A DNA stretch of 17,897 bases from Entamoeba invadens IP1 (taxonomy: Eukaryota > Evosea > Mastigamoebida > Endamoebidae): positions 100,755 through 118,651 of the forward strand of contig NW_004443520.1 of the NCBI RefSeq assembly GCF_000330505.1. The letters run 5' to 3'. This document shows, piece by piece, positions 8,178 through 16,113 of the stretch. Both the position numbers and the translations under genes were made by a program. The notes under the pieces were generated by a model that had not been told where the DNA came from, searched no databases, and saw only the letters and a list, made by a program, of their open reading frames with translations. Position 1 is the stretch's first letter, and each line of letters starts with the position of its first letter.

Positions 8178-9162
8178 TTAACACTTAAATGGCCGAAAAC
8201 CAAAATTTTATTAGAATAATAACAATATCAAAAAATGCCTTCTATAAAAAAGTTGTTAAAAAAGACGAAAAACCCCTTCTTGGCCGAAAAACGACCCAAA
8301 ACTTAGTCAAAAATAATAAAAATGAGGACTCAATTACCTAAGATTTGTTTTTGAGGTTAAAAATAGCAACACATATTTTTTTTCAAAAACACAGTCAAAC
8401 TTTTCAAGAGCGGGAAGTAATGATAATTTTTGTTTTCTCAAGAACGGTCATTTTAGACAATCAAATTTAATTGCCACTTTATGGAGAACTCGATTTTTGT
8501 TTTAGTCTAAACTGCTTTCTATTGAGAAAACCCGCTCTTCCAAAGTGCCACTTTTGAGATATTTTACTATATTTCAGGGCCCCAAATTTTTTTTATTGAA
8601 TAATAATATACTAAATACACGTAAAACAAATCTTGTCGCTTAAACAAGACGTATATTAATAATACGAAAATGAACCATAACAAACTCAATTTAATTTACG
8701 TTGGTGTTGACTAGATGAACAGCAAGTTGCTTTTTAATTCGATAATATTTTGTTTTTTTATTGAAGATTTAGTTCATGTCATTAAAAATAGATTTTTAAT
8801 AAAAAAAACAAAAAAATAATCTATTAAAATTATTATAATTTAATTAGATAAATAAATTAAGAATAAAAAAAACAGTTTAGTTAGTTATTTAGTTAGTTAT
8901 ATAATTAATATTATAAAACAATTGTTTACAAAAGTTTCTAAATCCCCAAACATCATTTTTTCCAAATTTTAAAAAAATTCTATAATATTAGTTTATGTTA
9001 TTATAATTACACAAAATAATTATTTTATTATGTCTTCACTTTCTTAATCATTTTTATATGAATTCTATCAAATTTTATTTTGAAAACAAAGGCAAAAATC
9101 AAATTTGGTAAATAATTATTTGAAAAATTAAATTTTTTAGCTTTAGGCCATTTGAGTGTTAA
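8178..9162. mobile_element. piggyBac-like non-autonomous element with TTAA flanks
   Basis: TTAA at 8178-8181 precedes CACTTAAATGGCC (8182-8194). GGCCATTTGAGTG (9146-9158), its inverse with one mismatch, precedes TTAA at 9159-9162. A TTAA target duplication with short C-initial inverted repeats is the hallmark of piggyBac elements, which are known in some Entamoeba genomes. The 977-bp interior has no transposase frame, so the element is non-autonomous or decayed. The subterminal motif GGCCGAAAA occurs at 8191-8199 and again near 8282. A smaller MITE (8392-8569) is nested in it. Confidence 0.75.
8392..8569 (-). mobile_element. Diverged copy of CAGTAAAACC-type MITE, nested
   Basis: This 178-bp segment aligns along its length with the reverse complement of the element at 12407-12589: both share CAAGAGCGGG-type arms, a TCAATCAAA-type segment, a GGAGAACTCGA/AGAGAACTCTA centre and a TTTTACT end. 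It starts CAGTCAAAC and ends TTTTACTA followed by TA. Its greater divergence and imperfect ends suggest an older insertion. It lies inside the TTAA-flanked element. Confidence 0.7.
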
Positions 9163-9195
9163 GTTATCCAAATTATCGTCGGTAATGTACTTGAT

Positions 9196-9200
9196 AAAAA
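9196..9200 (-). terminator. T-run ending the candidate RNA gene
   Basis: Read on the minus strand, a GCCG/CGGC hairpin, TATA and then five T residues end the structured island. This is the same arrangement of hairpin or box plus T-run seen after U3. Confidence 0.4.
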
Positions 9201-9379
9201 TATAGCCGTGTTGCTTCGGCCAAAGACCTCTAGCCCGACGGGCAGATCAAAGGCGTCAAGAGGACAGGGCTTTCTATACTTCAACGAGCATCAGTCTTAT
9301 TCAAACGAGCTCAGCCAAATGAATCTTCTTGCATTTGGTTCTGGTGACGAATTGAGTTGGTCACACTCGATCACTTGCT
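9201..9379 (-). ncRNA. Candidate structured small RNA, unassigned
   Basis: A roughly 180-base island is much more GC-rich than the DNA around it and has no ORF. On the minus strand it can fold into several stems: GTGAC/GTCAC (9344-9364), CCAAATG/CATTTGG (9315-9338), CCTCT/AGAGG (9227-9263) enclosing GCCC/GGGC, and GCCG/CGGC (9205-9220). It is preceded by AACCCCATAAT and a TATA-like box at the same distances as in the U3 gene, and followed by T5. I checked by eye for marks of U1, U2, U4, U5, U6, SRP RNA, RNase P/MRP and C/D or H/ACA snoRNAs and found no decisive match. GAAAGCCCTGTCC is faintly like the CR-I region of MRP RNA. Strand and ends are inferred from the promoter. Confidence 0.6.
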
Positions 9380-9403
9380 AATCAATAATCAACTTTTTAT
9401 TAA

Positions 9404-9413
9404 TTATTATATG
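9404..9413 (-). promoter_or_regulatory. TATA-like box of the candidate RNA gene
   Basis: CATATAATAA on the minus strand lies 25-34 bases upstream of the predicted start near 9379, matching the spacing in the U3 gene. Confidence 0.4.
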
Positions 9414-9430
9414 ATTTATATTTTCAAAAA

Positions 9431-9441
9431 ATTATGGGGTT
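9431..9441 (-). promoter_or_regulatory. Upstream element of candidate RNA gene (AACCCCATAAT)
   Basis: This is identical over 11 bases to the element before U3 and sits about 50-60 bases before the predicted RNA start on the minus strand. An exact match at the same distance is unlikely by chance, although AT-rich flanks reduce its weight. Confidence 0.5.
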
Positions 9442-10421
9442 CTTATTAATAATTAAAAATATTATAAAAAGTTAATAAAATATTAATATTTTTAATAAAT
9501 AAATTAATAAATATTTTTAACTATATAAACCTAAAATTAAAAGTAGTTCATTTAAACTATAAACCAAATTAAATCGAACTCATTATCGACTTTATATTTT
9601 TAAAAATAATTTTGAATTGTTGTAATGTAGACAATTTATATTTGCATTACTATGTCTTTTATGATTGACTTTATTATTCATCAAATAAACAATCTCATAT
9701 TGTTTATGTTTTATGGCTTAAATAATTTATGACATCTTTCTTCTAAATTAATTGCTTTCGTTTTATTAAAGATATTAACCAAATGCTTATTATTTGCATT
9801 TCTGCTTTTGTTGTTTTTATTTTGTCAATAAACATTTTAACATTTAAAAGTGTTGTTTTTTGAAAATTAAAAAACAATCACTTCTGCATCAAAGTTTTGA
9901 ATATTGTTAATAAAAATACCAATGTATATAAATGTTAAACAAATTCATAACAGTTAAATATAACTGTTACAAATAATATCAATTTATGTATTTTCTAAAA
10001 TATTTATCAATTATATTGTTTTTGTTATCTAAAATACATCAGTATTTGTCAAAGTTAATTGATTTTTTATTTATGGTGTATTTGTTTTTTATTTATCAGT
10101 ATTTTTAAACATTAACTTGTGCCTGATTATTAAAATTTGTCATCCACATATTACAACTGTTTTGTATCACACACGCCCACTAATTAACATAATTTAATAA
10201 TGTTAAAGTTATTTTGGGTTTTAATTTCTCAATTATTTAGTTGATAAAAATAAAAAACATTTATTTCAATTAAATAGTTTTTTATTTGTATTGATTTGTG
10301 TTCAATAATTAACTAAAATAGTATTGTTTTGGATTTAAAAACATTCATTCAAACATAAAACTGAAAAACTCTAAAATATTTAAAATATAAAAACAATTTT
10401 ATAATCAAAAAATATTAATAT
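9442..10421. other. AT-rich intergenic region
   Basis: About 1 kb of T/A-rich sequence with no credible ORF, RNA or repeat. It would contain the original promoter of the BspA-like gene. Confidence 0.6.
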
Positions 10422-12208
10422 ATGAACCATTTAGATGGCTTTCACATTATGATAGTTTTGAAATGCTTTTCTTCTTTCCAAGACTTCATATCTCTTGAAT
10501 TAGTATGTAAGAAATACGCTTCAACTATGTCTAAGTTTCATTACAACCCAATTTTTCTTACCCAAAGTAAACTGATTTTTTTCGAAAATTTAGAGACTTT
10601 AATTCTATGGCCACAAAACAATTTTTTGGCTTTTAAACACTTGACACCATACTTTTACAGAGGTTTTACCGCATTATTGTCTACGAAGAAGTTGACTACA
10701 AAACTGCTATGAACATGCTCGACATGTATTCCGAAAACAAATTCCAATCAATTAAAAATACTCGTGTTCGAATGCACTCGATTATTTTCAAAAATGTTGT
10801 GTACACACAAAAAGACAAAATTGCTTTCAACAGTCATTTGTCTGATTTGGTCACCAAAATCGATGAAAAGTGCTTTTTTAATGAACAAGAAATGAAATCC
10901 ATAAATATACCAACTACAGTCACTTGTATTGATAACGAATCGTTCTTTCAATGTACTTCTCTAACATCTTTTATATTTCCATTGTCACTGAGACGAATAT
11001 GTGATAAATCTTTTGCTGAATGTCGATCATTAGTCGAGGTGGTCTTCCCAAGTCGACTCACCTCTATCGGGTCACTATGTTTTTATGGGTGTTATTCTCT
11101 CGCCTTTGTGAAGTTCTGAGACATTTAAAACACATTAACGATTTCACTTTTGAATTCTGTTGGAACATTAAGACATTGTCATTCCCAAACCTTCTATTAA
11201 AAATCAATTATGGAACTTTCCAAGACTGTTAAAACTTATTTGGATAAAATTGCCAAGTCGTCTCTCTGAAATTAGTTATATAGCTTTTTCAGGCTGTCAA
11301 GAATTATTAGACCTTGATATTCCCAAGAGTGTCGAGTCACTCAAAAGTATGTGTTTTTCCAATTGTAAATCTCTTTCAAAATAGTGTTAGAATATGGTCT
11401 GAAAAGTATTAAAAATAATTGTTTTGATGGGTGTATCTCATTGAATACAATAGAAATTCCAGACTCTGTGACTGAAATTGGTTGGCAGGCCTTTGCCGAG
11501 TGTACACAACTCCAAAAAGTCGTGATGTCAAAGTCACTCACCACTATAAATAGAGAAACTTTTAAAAATTGTTTTTCCATGACTGAATTTGTGTTTGCAT
11601 ATAGGACCAAGTCGATAAAAAGTATTCAACCGTCGTGCTTCATCGATTGTAGATCTTTAAAGTGTATTGATAAACCCGAGGGTGTAATTGATATTTCAGA
11701 TGATAGTTTTCTACAATGTACGTCTCTCTCTGAAATTACTTTTCCATACACAGTCGAATCATTTGGGGTTCAAAGTTTTTATTGTTGTTTAACTCTTGAA
11801 AGTATTGAACTGCCAAAAAACATAAAGAAACTTCAAGTCTCGTGTTTTGAAAATTGCATTAATTTGAGTGTTGTACACGTAACACAAAATTTAACAATGA
11901 TTGGAACATAATGTTTTGCTTCTTGTGTTAATTTGGAAAAAGTGGAAGGTATAGATGGAGTGGTAATTATCGGTCCTTTTGCTTTTCAAAAGTGTGGAAA
12001 ACTGAGTTCTATCACATTTGGTAACTCACTTAAAAGTATTGGAGATAGATGTTTTGAAGAATGTATTAATTTACAACACGTTGAAATGCCCGATGAAGTG
12101 ACCCATATCGGATATAATTGTTTCTTGAACTGCACTAAATTAAAGAAATTAAAGATACCAAGTGGTGTTCAAAATATCTATGATTTATTTGGAAAAAAAG
12201 AAAAATAA
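10422..12208 (+). pseudogene. BspA-like leucine-rich-repeat protein pseudogene
   Basis: The intact form would be an Entamoeba BspA-type protein with LRR_5 repeats, a large family implicated in surface contacts and protein binding. The N-terminus MNHLDGFHIMIVLKCFSSFQ is typical of this family. Repeats of about 23 residues follow, for example CFFNEQEMKSINIPTTVTCI, CFDGCISLNTIEIPDSVTEI and CFEECINLQHVEMPDEVTHI. The frame is broken at least five times: a frameshift near 10653-10670 from an 11-bp imperfect duplication (TTTTACAGAGG before TTTTACCGC), a frameshift at about 11117, another at about 11230, one at about 11382 and an in-frame TAA at 11909-11911. Homologous repeats continue across every break, so this is one decayed gene of roughly 595 codons, not several genes. 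The natural stop is TAA at 12206-12208. Confidence 0.9.
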
Positions 12209-12406
12209 ACACAAAAAATAATTGAAAATAAAATACTATTTTTTTAATATTATATTAATACCATATAGTTAAAAAAAACATTTTATTATTAAAGTAGTAT
12301 ATTTAACTATATTTTGTTAATTTGACATCATTATTTACAATGATTTTATTTCGATTACACTACAACACTTATACAAAAGAAATCGGCACAATTTCTTGAA
12401 TGACTA

Positions 12407-12589
12407 CAGTAAAACCTTTCAAGAGTGGTATTTTTGAAGAGTATATTTTTTTAAAAAGCGGGCATTTTTTATATTAAAACTAAAAATAGAGTTCTCTATA
12501 GAGCGGTAATTAAAGTTTGATTGACTAAAAATGCCCGCTTTTGAAAGAACAAAATTCCCACACCTTCCCGCTTTTGGGAGGTTTTACTG
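12407..12589 (+). mobile_element. CAGTAAAACC-type MITE, intact TA flanks
   Basis: CAGTAAAACCTTTCAAGAG (12407-12425) and the reverse complement of the right end, CAGTAAAACCTCCCAAAAG, form terminal repeats. TA flanks both sides (12405-12406 and 12590-12591). Inner arms AAAGCGGGCATTTTT and AAAAATGCCCGCTTT make a second inverted repeat, so the element can fold over most of its 183 bp. TA duplication and CAGT ends point to the Tc1/mariner/pogo group. There is no ORF. Confidence 0.85.
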
Positions 12590-12677
12590 TACTTCATTTG
12601 GAAAGTTTCTTATGTTTTATAGACAACACGTTTGATTAAAAAAGTACAAATAAAATTAAAAAATAAGAATTTATCAT

Positions 12678-13859
12678 TTAAATTTTTTCATCTTTAATTT
12701 CTTCCAAACTCATCAAATTCAACATTCTATTGATCCTCTCAATAAGCCAATTTTTGTGTTCAAATTCAATCCAGTTTTATGACACATATCATAAATGCCA
12801 ATTAAACACCAAAAAACAGCTCCAATAACTGCCGCATTTATGTCTGCATTTCCCGCTTCATAGGTCACAGCCAACACACTTTCGAATATTTTTGTCATCT
12901 TTTCCATCATTTTTCATTATTTGTACCTCTTTGATCCCCCACACCGCACATCCAACTGGTTTATAAGTGTATCCAATCAATTTATTCAACTTTAGTTGTT
13001 CTAAACTTTGTGGATTTGTGAATTTATCAAAACCAGAATAAAACACCTTGTTGTTTTCTATGTACCTTCTTATTCTTTCTCGTGCTAAATTGATCGCTTT
13101 TTGGCAATCACACTCGCATTGTAAAAATTCCAATTAAACTGACTATTATAGAAATGAGGCCTGGCATCATGGGTCGTGATGAGTCACATTCCTAAAGGTG
13201 TTTGCAGTCTCTTCCACCTTTCCGATATCCCAAAAATAAGGAATCACAACAATTGAAGTTCTCATCACACTCCCATTAGACGCACGCCGTCCTCCTCTTT
13301 CTCAAACGTCCATTTATTTTTTTGATGGGCGTTTTGATGAAGTTTTTAGACGACAAAACACTTCACGTGTGGATTCCAACATCCGACAGCTTTATATTGC
13401 CGACTTCGGAAAACCAGAAATTGTACCAACAAAGACAACACGCGGAAAAATCTTCTGGAACACAAATTTTATTGTTTGCTACAAAAAGTCAAGTATTAGA
13501 AGCGACTGATCGGTGTTATCAGTCCAAATAACATAAAAAATGTGATTCTCTCGTGTTTATAAGTTGGTTTGGATTGTGCTTTAGAGAGAAATTCAGATGA
13601 AATACCAACAGCGTCGCAGACGGCTTGGCCAAAAACTGTTGAAATTGTTTTTGAACGAATGTTTTGAAACTATTTTAAAGAAAAAGATGTATAAATTTCT
13701 TTGGCAATGAATTTGGATATTCAGTGAAAGAAAGATGGTGGTTTAGGAATTCCATTTAGCATATAGTAGTGGCTCTTGTTTTGGGAGACAATACCTTGAT
13801 AGTGTTGGATTATCAAAAACGTTTTTGTTGTATTCATTAGATTGAATTGACATGGTCAT
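12678..13859 (-). pseudogene. ADP-ribosylglycohydrolase family pseudogene
   Basis: Intact relatives remove ADP-ribose from proteins using a binuclear Mg centre. From an ATG at 13859 on the minus strand the family marks appear in order but in shifting frames: FGQAVCDAVGISSEF (about 13586-13633), WTDNTDQSLLILDF (13486-13527), NGSVMRTS (13254-13277), THHDP-CQAS (about 13160-13190), IGYTYKPVGCAVWGIKEVQ (about 12925-12981), AGNADINAAVIGAV (about 12815-12859) and a C-terminal NWLIERINRMLN stretch ending TAA at 12680-12678. Only 13133-12858 and 12910-12719 are open for any length. Several stops (after KWNS, after LDFL, after HHDP) and at least four frameshifts separate the blocks. Two metal-site motifs are altered: the usual DDTDQ reads DNTDQ and the usual GDaDTNAA reads GNADINAA. 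It is clearly dead. Confidence 0.85.
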
Positions 13860-14199
13860 GTGTATTTTATAGTGGACAAATTTGAAATTGTTTTATGAAA
13901 TTAAAAAGTTAGATATTATTTCATTCACGACAATTATCAAGTCATATTTAAATATTAACACTTTATATTAATTATTTTAGTAATAAAATATAGTTTCATT
14001 TTATCATTAATAAAACAATTTTATTATTTTAAAAATAATCAACATACCAATATTTTTCATTATAAACAAAGTTTGTAAATAATTAGCAAAATTGTTTATT
14101 TTAGTTTGAATTAATTAATAAATTATATAAAGTATTTTGGTTAAATTAAACTTTATAAAAAATGAAATTGAGGTTGTTTAGGTGACAAAAATCAAAAAC
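13860..14199. other. AT-rich spacer
   Basis: No gene or repeat seen. It lies upstream of the ADP-ribosylglycohydrolase relic and downstream of tRNA-Ser. Confidence 0.6.
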
Positions 14200-14280
14200 G
14201 ACAACGGCAGGATTTGAACCTACGCCTCAAATGAGAAATGATTTCGAGTCATACGCCTTGGACCACTCGGCCACTTTGTC
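14200..14280 (-). tRNA. tRNA-Ser (anticodon CGA)
   Basis: The minus strand reads GACAAAG at the 5' end and CGTTGTC at the 3' end, pairing at six of seven acceptor positions (one A-G mismatch). The D arm contains GCCGAGTGGTCCAAGGC, typical of serine tRNAs. The anticodon loop is CTCGAAA. A long variable arm can pair CTCA with TGAG. The T arm is GTAGG-TTCAAAT-CCTGC. A GTTTTTGATTTTT run follows as terminator. No intron is present. Confidence 0.95.
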
Positions 14281-14760
14281 TTCTTATACATATTTTTATG
14301 TGCTATTCTTTTGAAAACAACAACATAAGATGTTATTTATATAACTTACACTTTCAAATAAGTGTAATATTTTTTGTTTTGTTTCAAAATTAATAGACAA
14401 GTATAGTGTGACTTAGTTTTGTTGACCAGAGTGTCCAAAAAAACCATATATCATGAATAATCATTTTGTTTTTTATTATCATTAAAATATCTTTAGAAAC
14501 TGAATTAATCATTAAAACTCCAAACTATAATCTTATTTGTCGTATTTAAACACTTTGGAGAGACGTATAGTATTATAGTTCCATTTACTTCTTTGGTTTA
14601 AGATGTAACAATTAACAAAGCTCAACATAACACATAAATTATCCACAATTATTTAATTATTGTTCTTTAATTTTGAAAAAATTTGATATAATAAAGATTG
14701 TTTGTTTGATAAAATATCAAAAAATTAAAATATAAACCCATTTGTTTGATAAAGAAAAAT
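14281..14760. other. AT-rich spacer between tRNA genes
   Basis: No ORF or further RNA was found in these 480 bases. There is no obvious short tandem repeat of the kind that separates tRNA genes in Entamoeba tRNA arrays. Confidence 0.55.
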
Positions 14761-14830
14761 GCATTTGCCGGGACTCGAACCCGGATCTCCACCTTGGAAG
14801 GGTGGAATTCTGCCCTTAGACCACAAATGC
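14761..14830 (-). tRNA. tRNA-Gly (anticodon TCC)
   Basis: GCATTTG and CAAATGC form a perfect 7-bp acceptor stem. The A-box region is TGGTCTAAGGG. The anticodon stem CCACC/GGTGG carries the loop CTTCCAA, giving anticodon TCC. The T arm is CCGGG-TTCGAGT-CCCGG. A TTTTT terminator follows one base after the gene. The tRNA is 70 nt with no intron. Confidence 0.96.
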
Positions 14831-14916
14831 TTCTTGATATTTTTATTATTTTAAATTAGATATTATGATGTGGCGTTTATTTAAATGAAAATTATGACAC
14901 CGTCCTTTCCCACCCT

Positions 14917-15680
14917 CACCCGTTTACCAAAATAAAATACTTGCCGCAATTATTTTTTGAAGAGAGTCCACTTTTCAGCCACTGTTTGTGAGTTTCCATG
15001 TCACCCACTTTCCTTGTCCATACTGTGTGGACGCGGATGTGATTTCCCACTTGCGGGGGGACAGGGTGATCCGCGCCAAGGGAGGACTTGGAAAGTTGGT
15101 GAAACTTTGCACAAACAGACTGTTTGAGTGCGTCTTTATGAGCCTTCTTTTCAATGCTCCGTATCACTCAGTTTCCCTGACTCGAGGTGTTTTTCGGCAT
15201 TTCTTGAATGAATGCGAGGATTTTATTGAATGTGAATTGTGCATTTGACATTCCGCAAATGTATGGTGTAAGTAAGTCAACGAGTTCTGAAAAGCACTTT
15301 GGAAGGAGTGTTTCAAATGGGTTAGGTTCAACTAATTGCATGATACAAAGTACAACTGGCGAAACTTTTCTTCGTTTAATTTTACCACAATGAATGGTCT
15401 TTTACAAATCAGAAAGTTGAGTAACAACAAAAATTACAAGAAGAACAACTTTTCGATCATAACAGAAAATGAAAATTAAAATTCTTGTTGGGATGAAGGA
15501 AAAAAATGTGTTTTTTGATCTCCAAAACTTGTAATAATTGATTGTGCCTTTTTATAAATGTGTCCGTTCGCATCACTAATTTTCGAAAGAATACATCCCA
15601 ACAATGAAAACCAATGAAAAAATCGAGTACTTTTAAAAAAAATGCTAAAAAAGTGTTCATAATGGTGTTGTAAAAATGAA
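14917..15680 (-). repeat. Copy 2 of the 762-764 bp repeat, inverted
   Basis: This is the reverse-complement partner of 5832-6593, with scattered substitutions and a few small indels such as GTAAGTAAGTCAACG here against GTAAGTCGACG there. The GC-rich core again keeps open frames on both strands (plus strand 14988-15248, 86 codons; minus strand 14916-15167). Differences between copies within these frames are mostly amino-acid changing (for example RAKGGLGKLVKL against RVEGGLGKWVKR), which argues against protein-level constraint. It lies between tRNA-Gly and the tRNA-like gene. Confidence 0.85.
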
Positions 15681-15779
15681 TAAAAAATAATTATTATAAA
15701 AAATCGTGTTGTAACATTAATTATATTAATATTATTAATAAATTATAATTTGAATTAAAAAAATAAAAAAACAAAAAAT

Positions 15780-15852
15780 GCACTAACAGGGAATTTACCC
15801 TGGATCGTTAGTTTGGAAGAAAAAACTCTTGGCTTCTGAGGCCCCTTAGTGC
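15780..15852 (-). tRNA. tRNA-like cloverleaf, abnormal loops (possible tRNA pseudogene)
   Basis: On the minus strand GCACTAA and TTAGTGC give a perfect 7-bp acceptor stem in a 73-nt unit. A D-arm-like GGC-CTCAGAA-GCC follows. The anticodon-position stem AGTTT/AAACT carries an 8-base loop (TTTCTTCC) instead of 7. The T-position stem CAGGG/CCCTG carries a 6-base loop TAAATT in place of TTCRANY. A run of six T follows at once, as in the two true tRNA genes here. The stems are intact while the invariant loop bases are lost, so it may be a decayed tRNA or a tRNA-shaped RNA. Amino acid identity cannot be assigned. Confidence 0.5.
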
Positions 15853-15936
15853 TCTGAAATTAAGTGAATTATATTCTTATTAATTCTTCCAGTTATTAAT
15901 TTACTATAATTTACTATTAAATAACTATAATTAAAA

Positions 15937-15976
15937 TTTTACTATATTTTACTATATTTTACTATATTTTACTATT
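15937..15976. repeat. 10-bp tandem repeat TTTTACTATA, 4 copies
   Basis: Four head-to-tail units of TTTTACTATA (the last ends in TT) lie about 85 bases upstream of the tRNA-like gene in its own orientation. Related ACTATAATTT pieces lie just before it. Confidence 0.9.
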
Positions 15977-16015
15977 GATTTGTCAACATATTTAAATTTT
16001 CTCTATTGGTCATTA

Positions 16016-16113
16016 ACTCACCTCTCACTTTTAAAACTCACTTGTCAAAAAATGACTCACTACTTCTCTTTTTGACTCACTTTTATAAAAGTAACTCACT
16101 TAAAAAATAATTT
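16016..16113. repeat. Degenerate 19-20 nt repeat headed by ACTCAC, 5 units
   Basis: ACTCAC begins at 16016, 16036, 16055, 16075 and 16094, giving spacings of 20, 19, 20 and 19. The bases between the headers are T-rich then A-rich but poorly conserved. Together with the adjacent 10-bp repeat it recalls the short tandem repeats linked to Entamoeba tRNA arrays. Confidence 0.75.

Noticed and set aside
11341..11610. Minus-strand ORF of 89 codons
   Set aside because: Shadow of the LRR repeats of the BspA-like pseudogene.
13322..13531. 69-codon plus-strand ORF
   Set aside because: It is antisense to the DNTDQ-containing part of the ADP-ribosylglycohydrolase relic.
5832..15680. Interpretation as one giant transposon with 764-bp terminal repeats
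   Set aside because: The interior holds host-type genes (U3, tRNAs, BspA and hydrolase relics) and no transposase, polymerase or integrase; no flanking duplication is visible.
16016..16113. CRISPR-like array
   Set aside because: The conserved block is only six bases, spacing is 19-20 nt and the host is eukaryotic.
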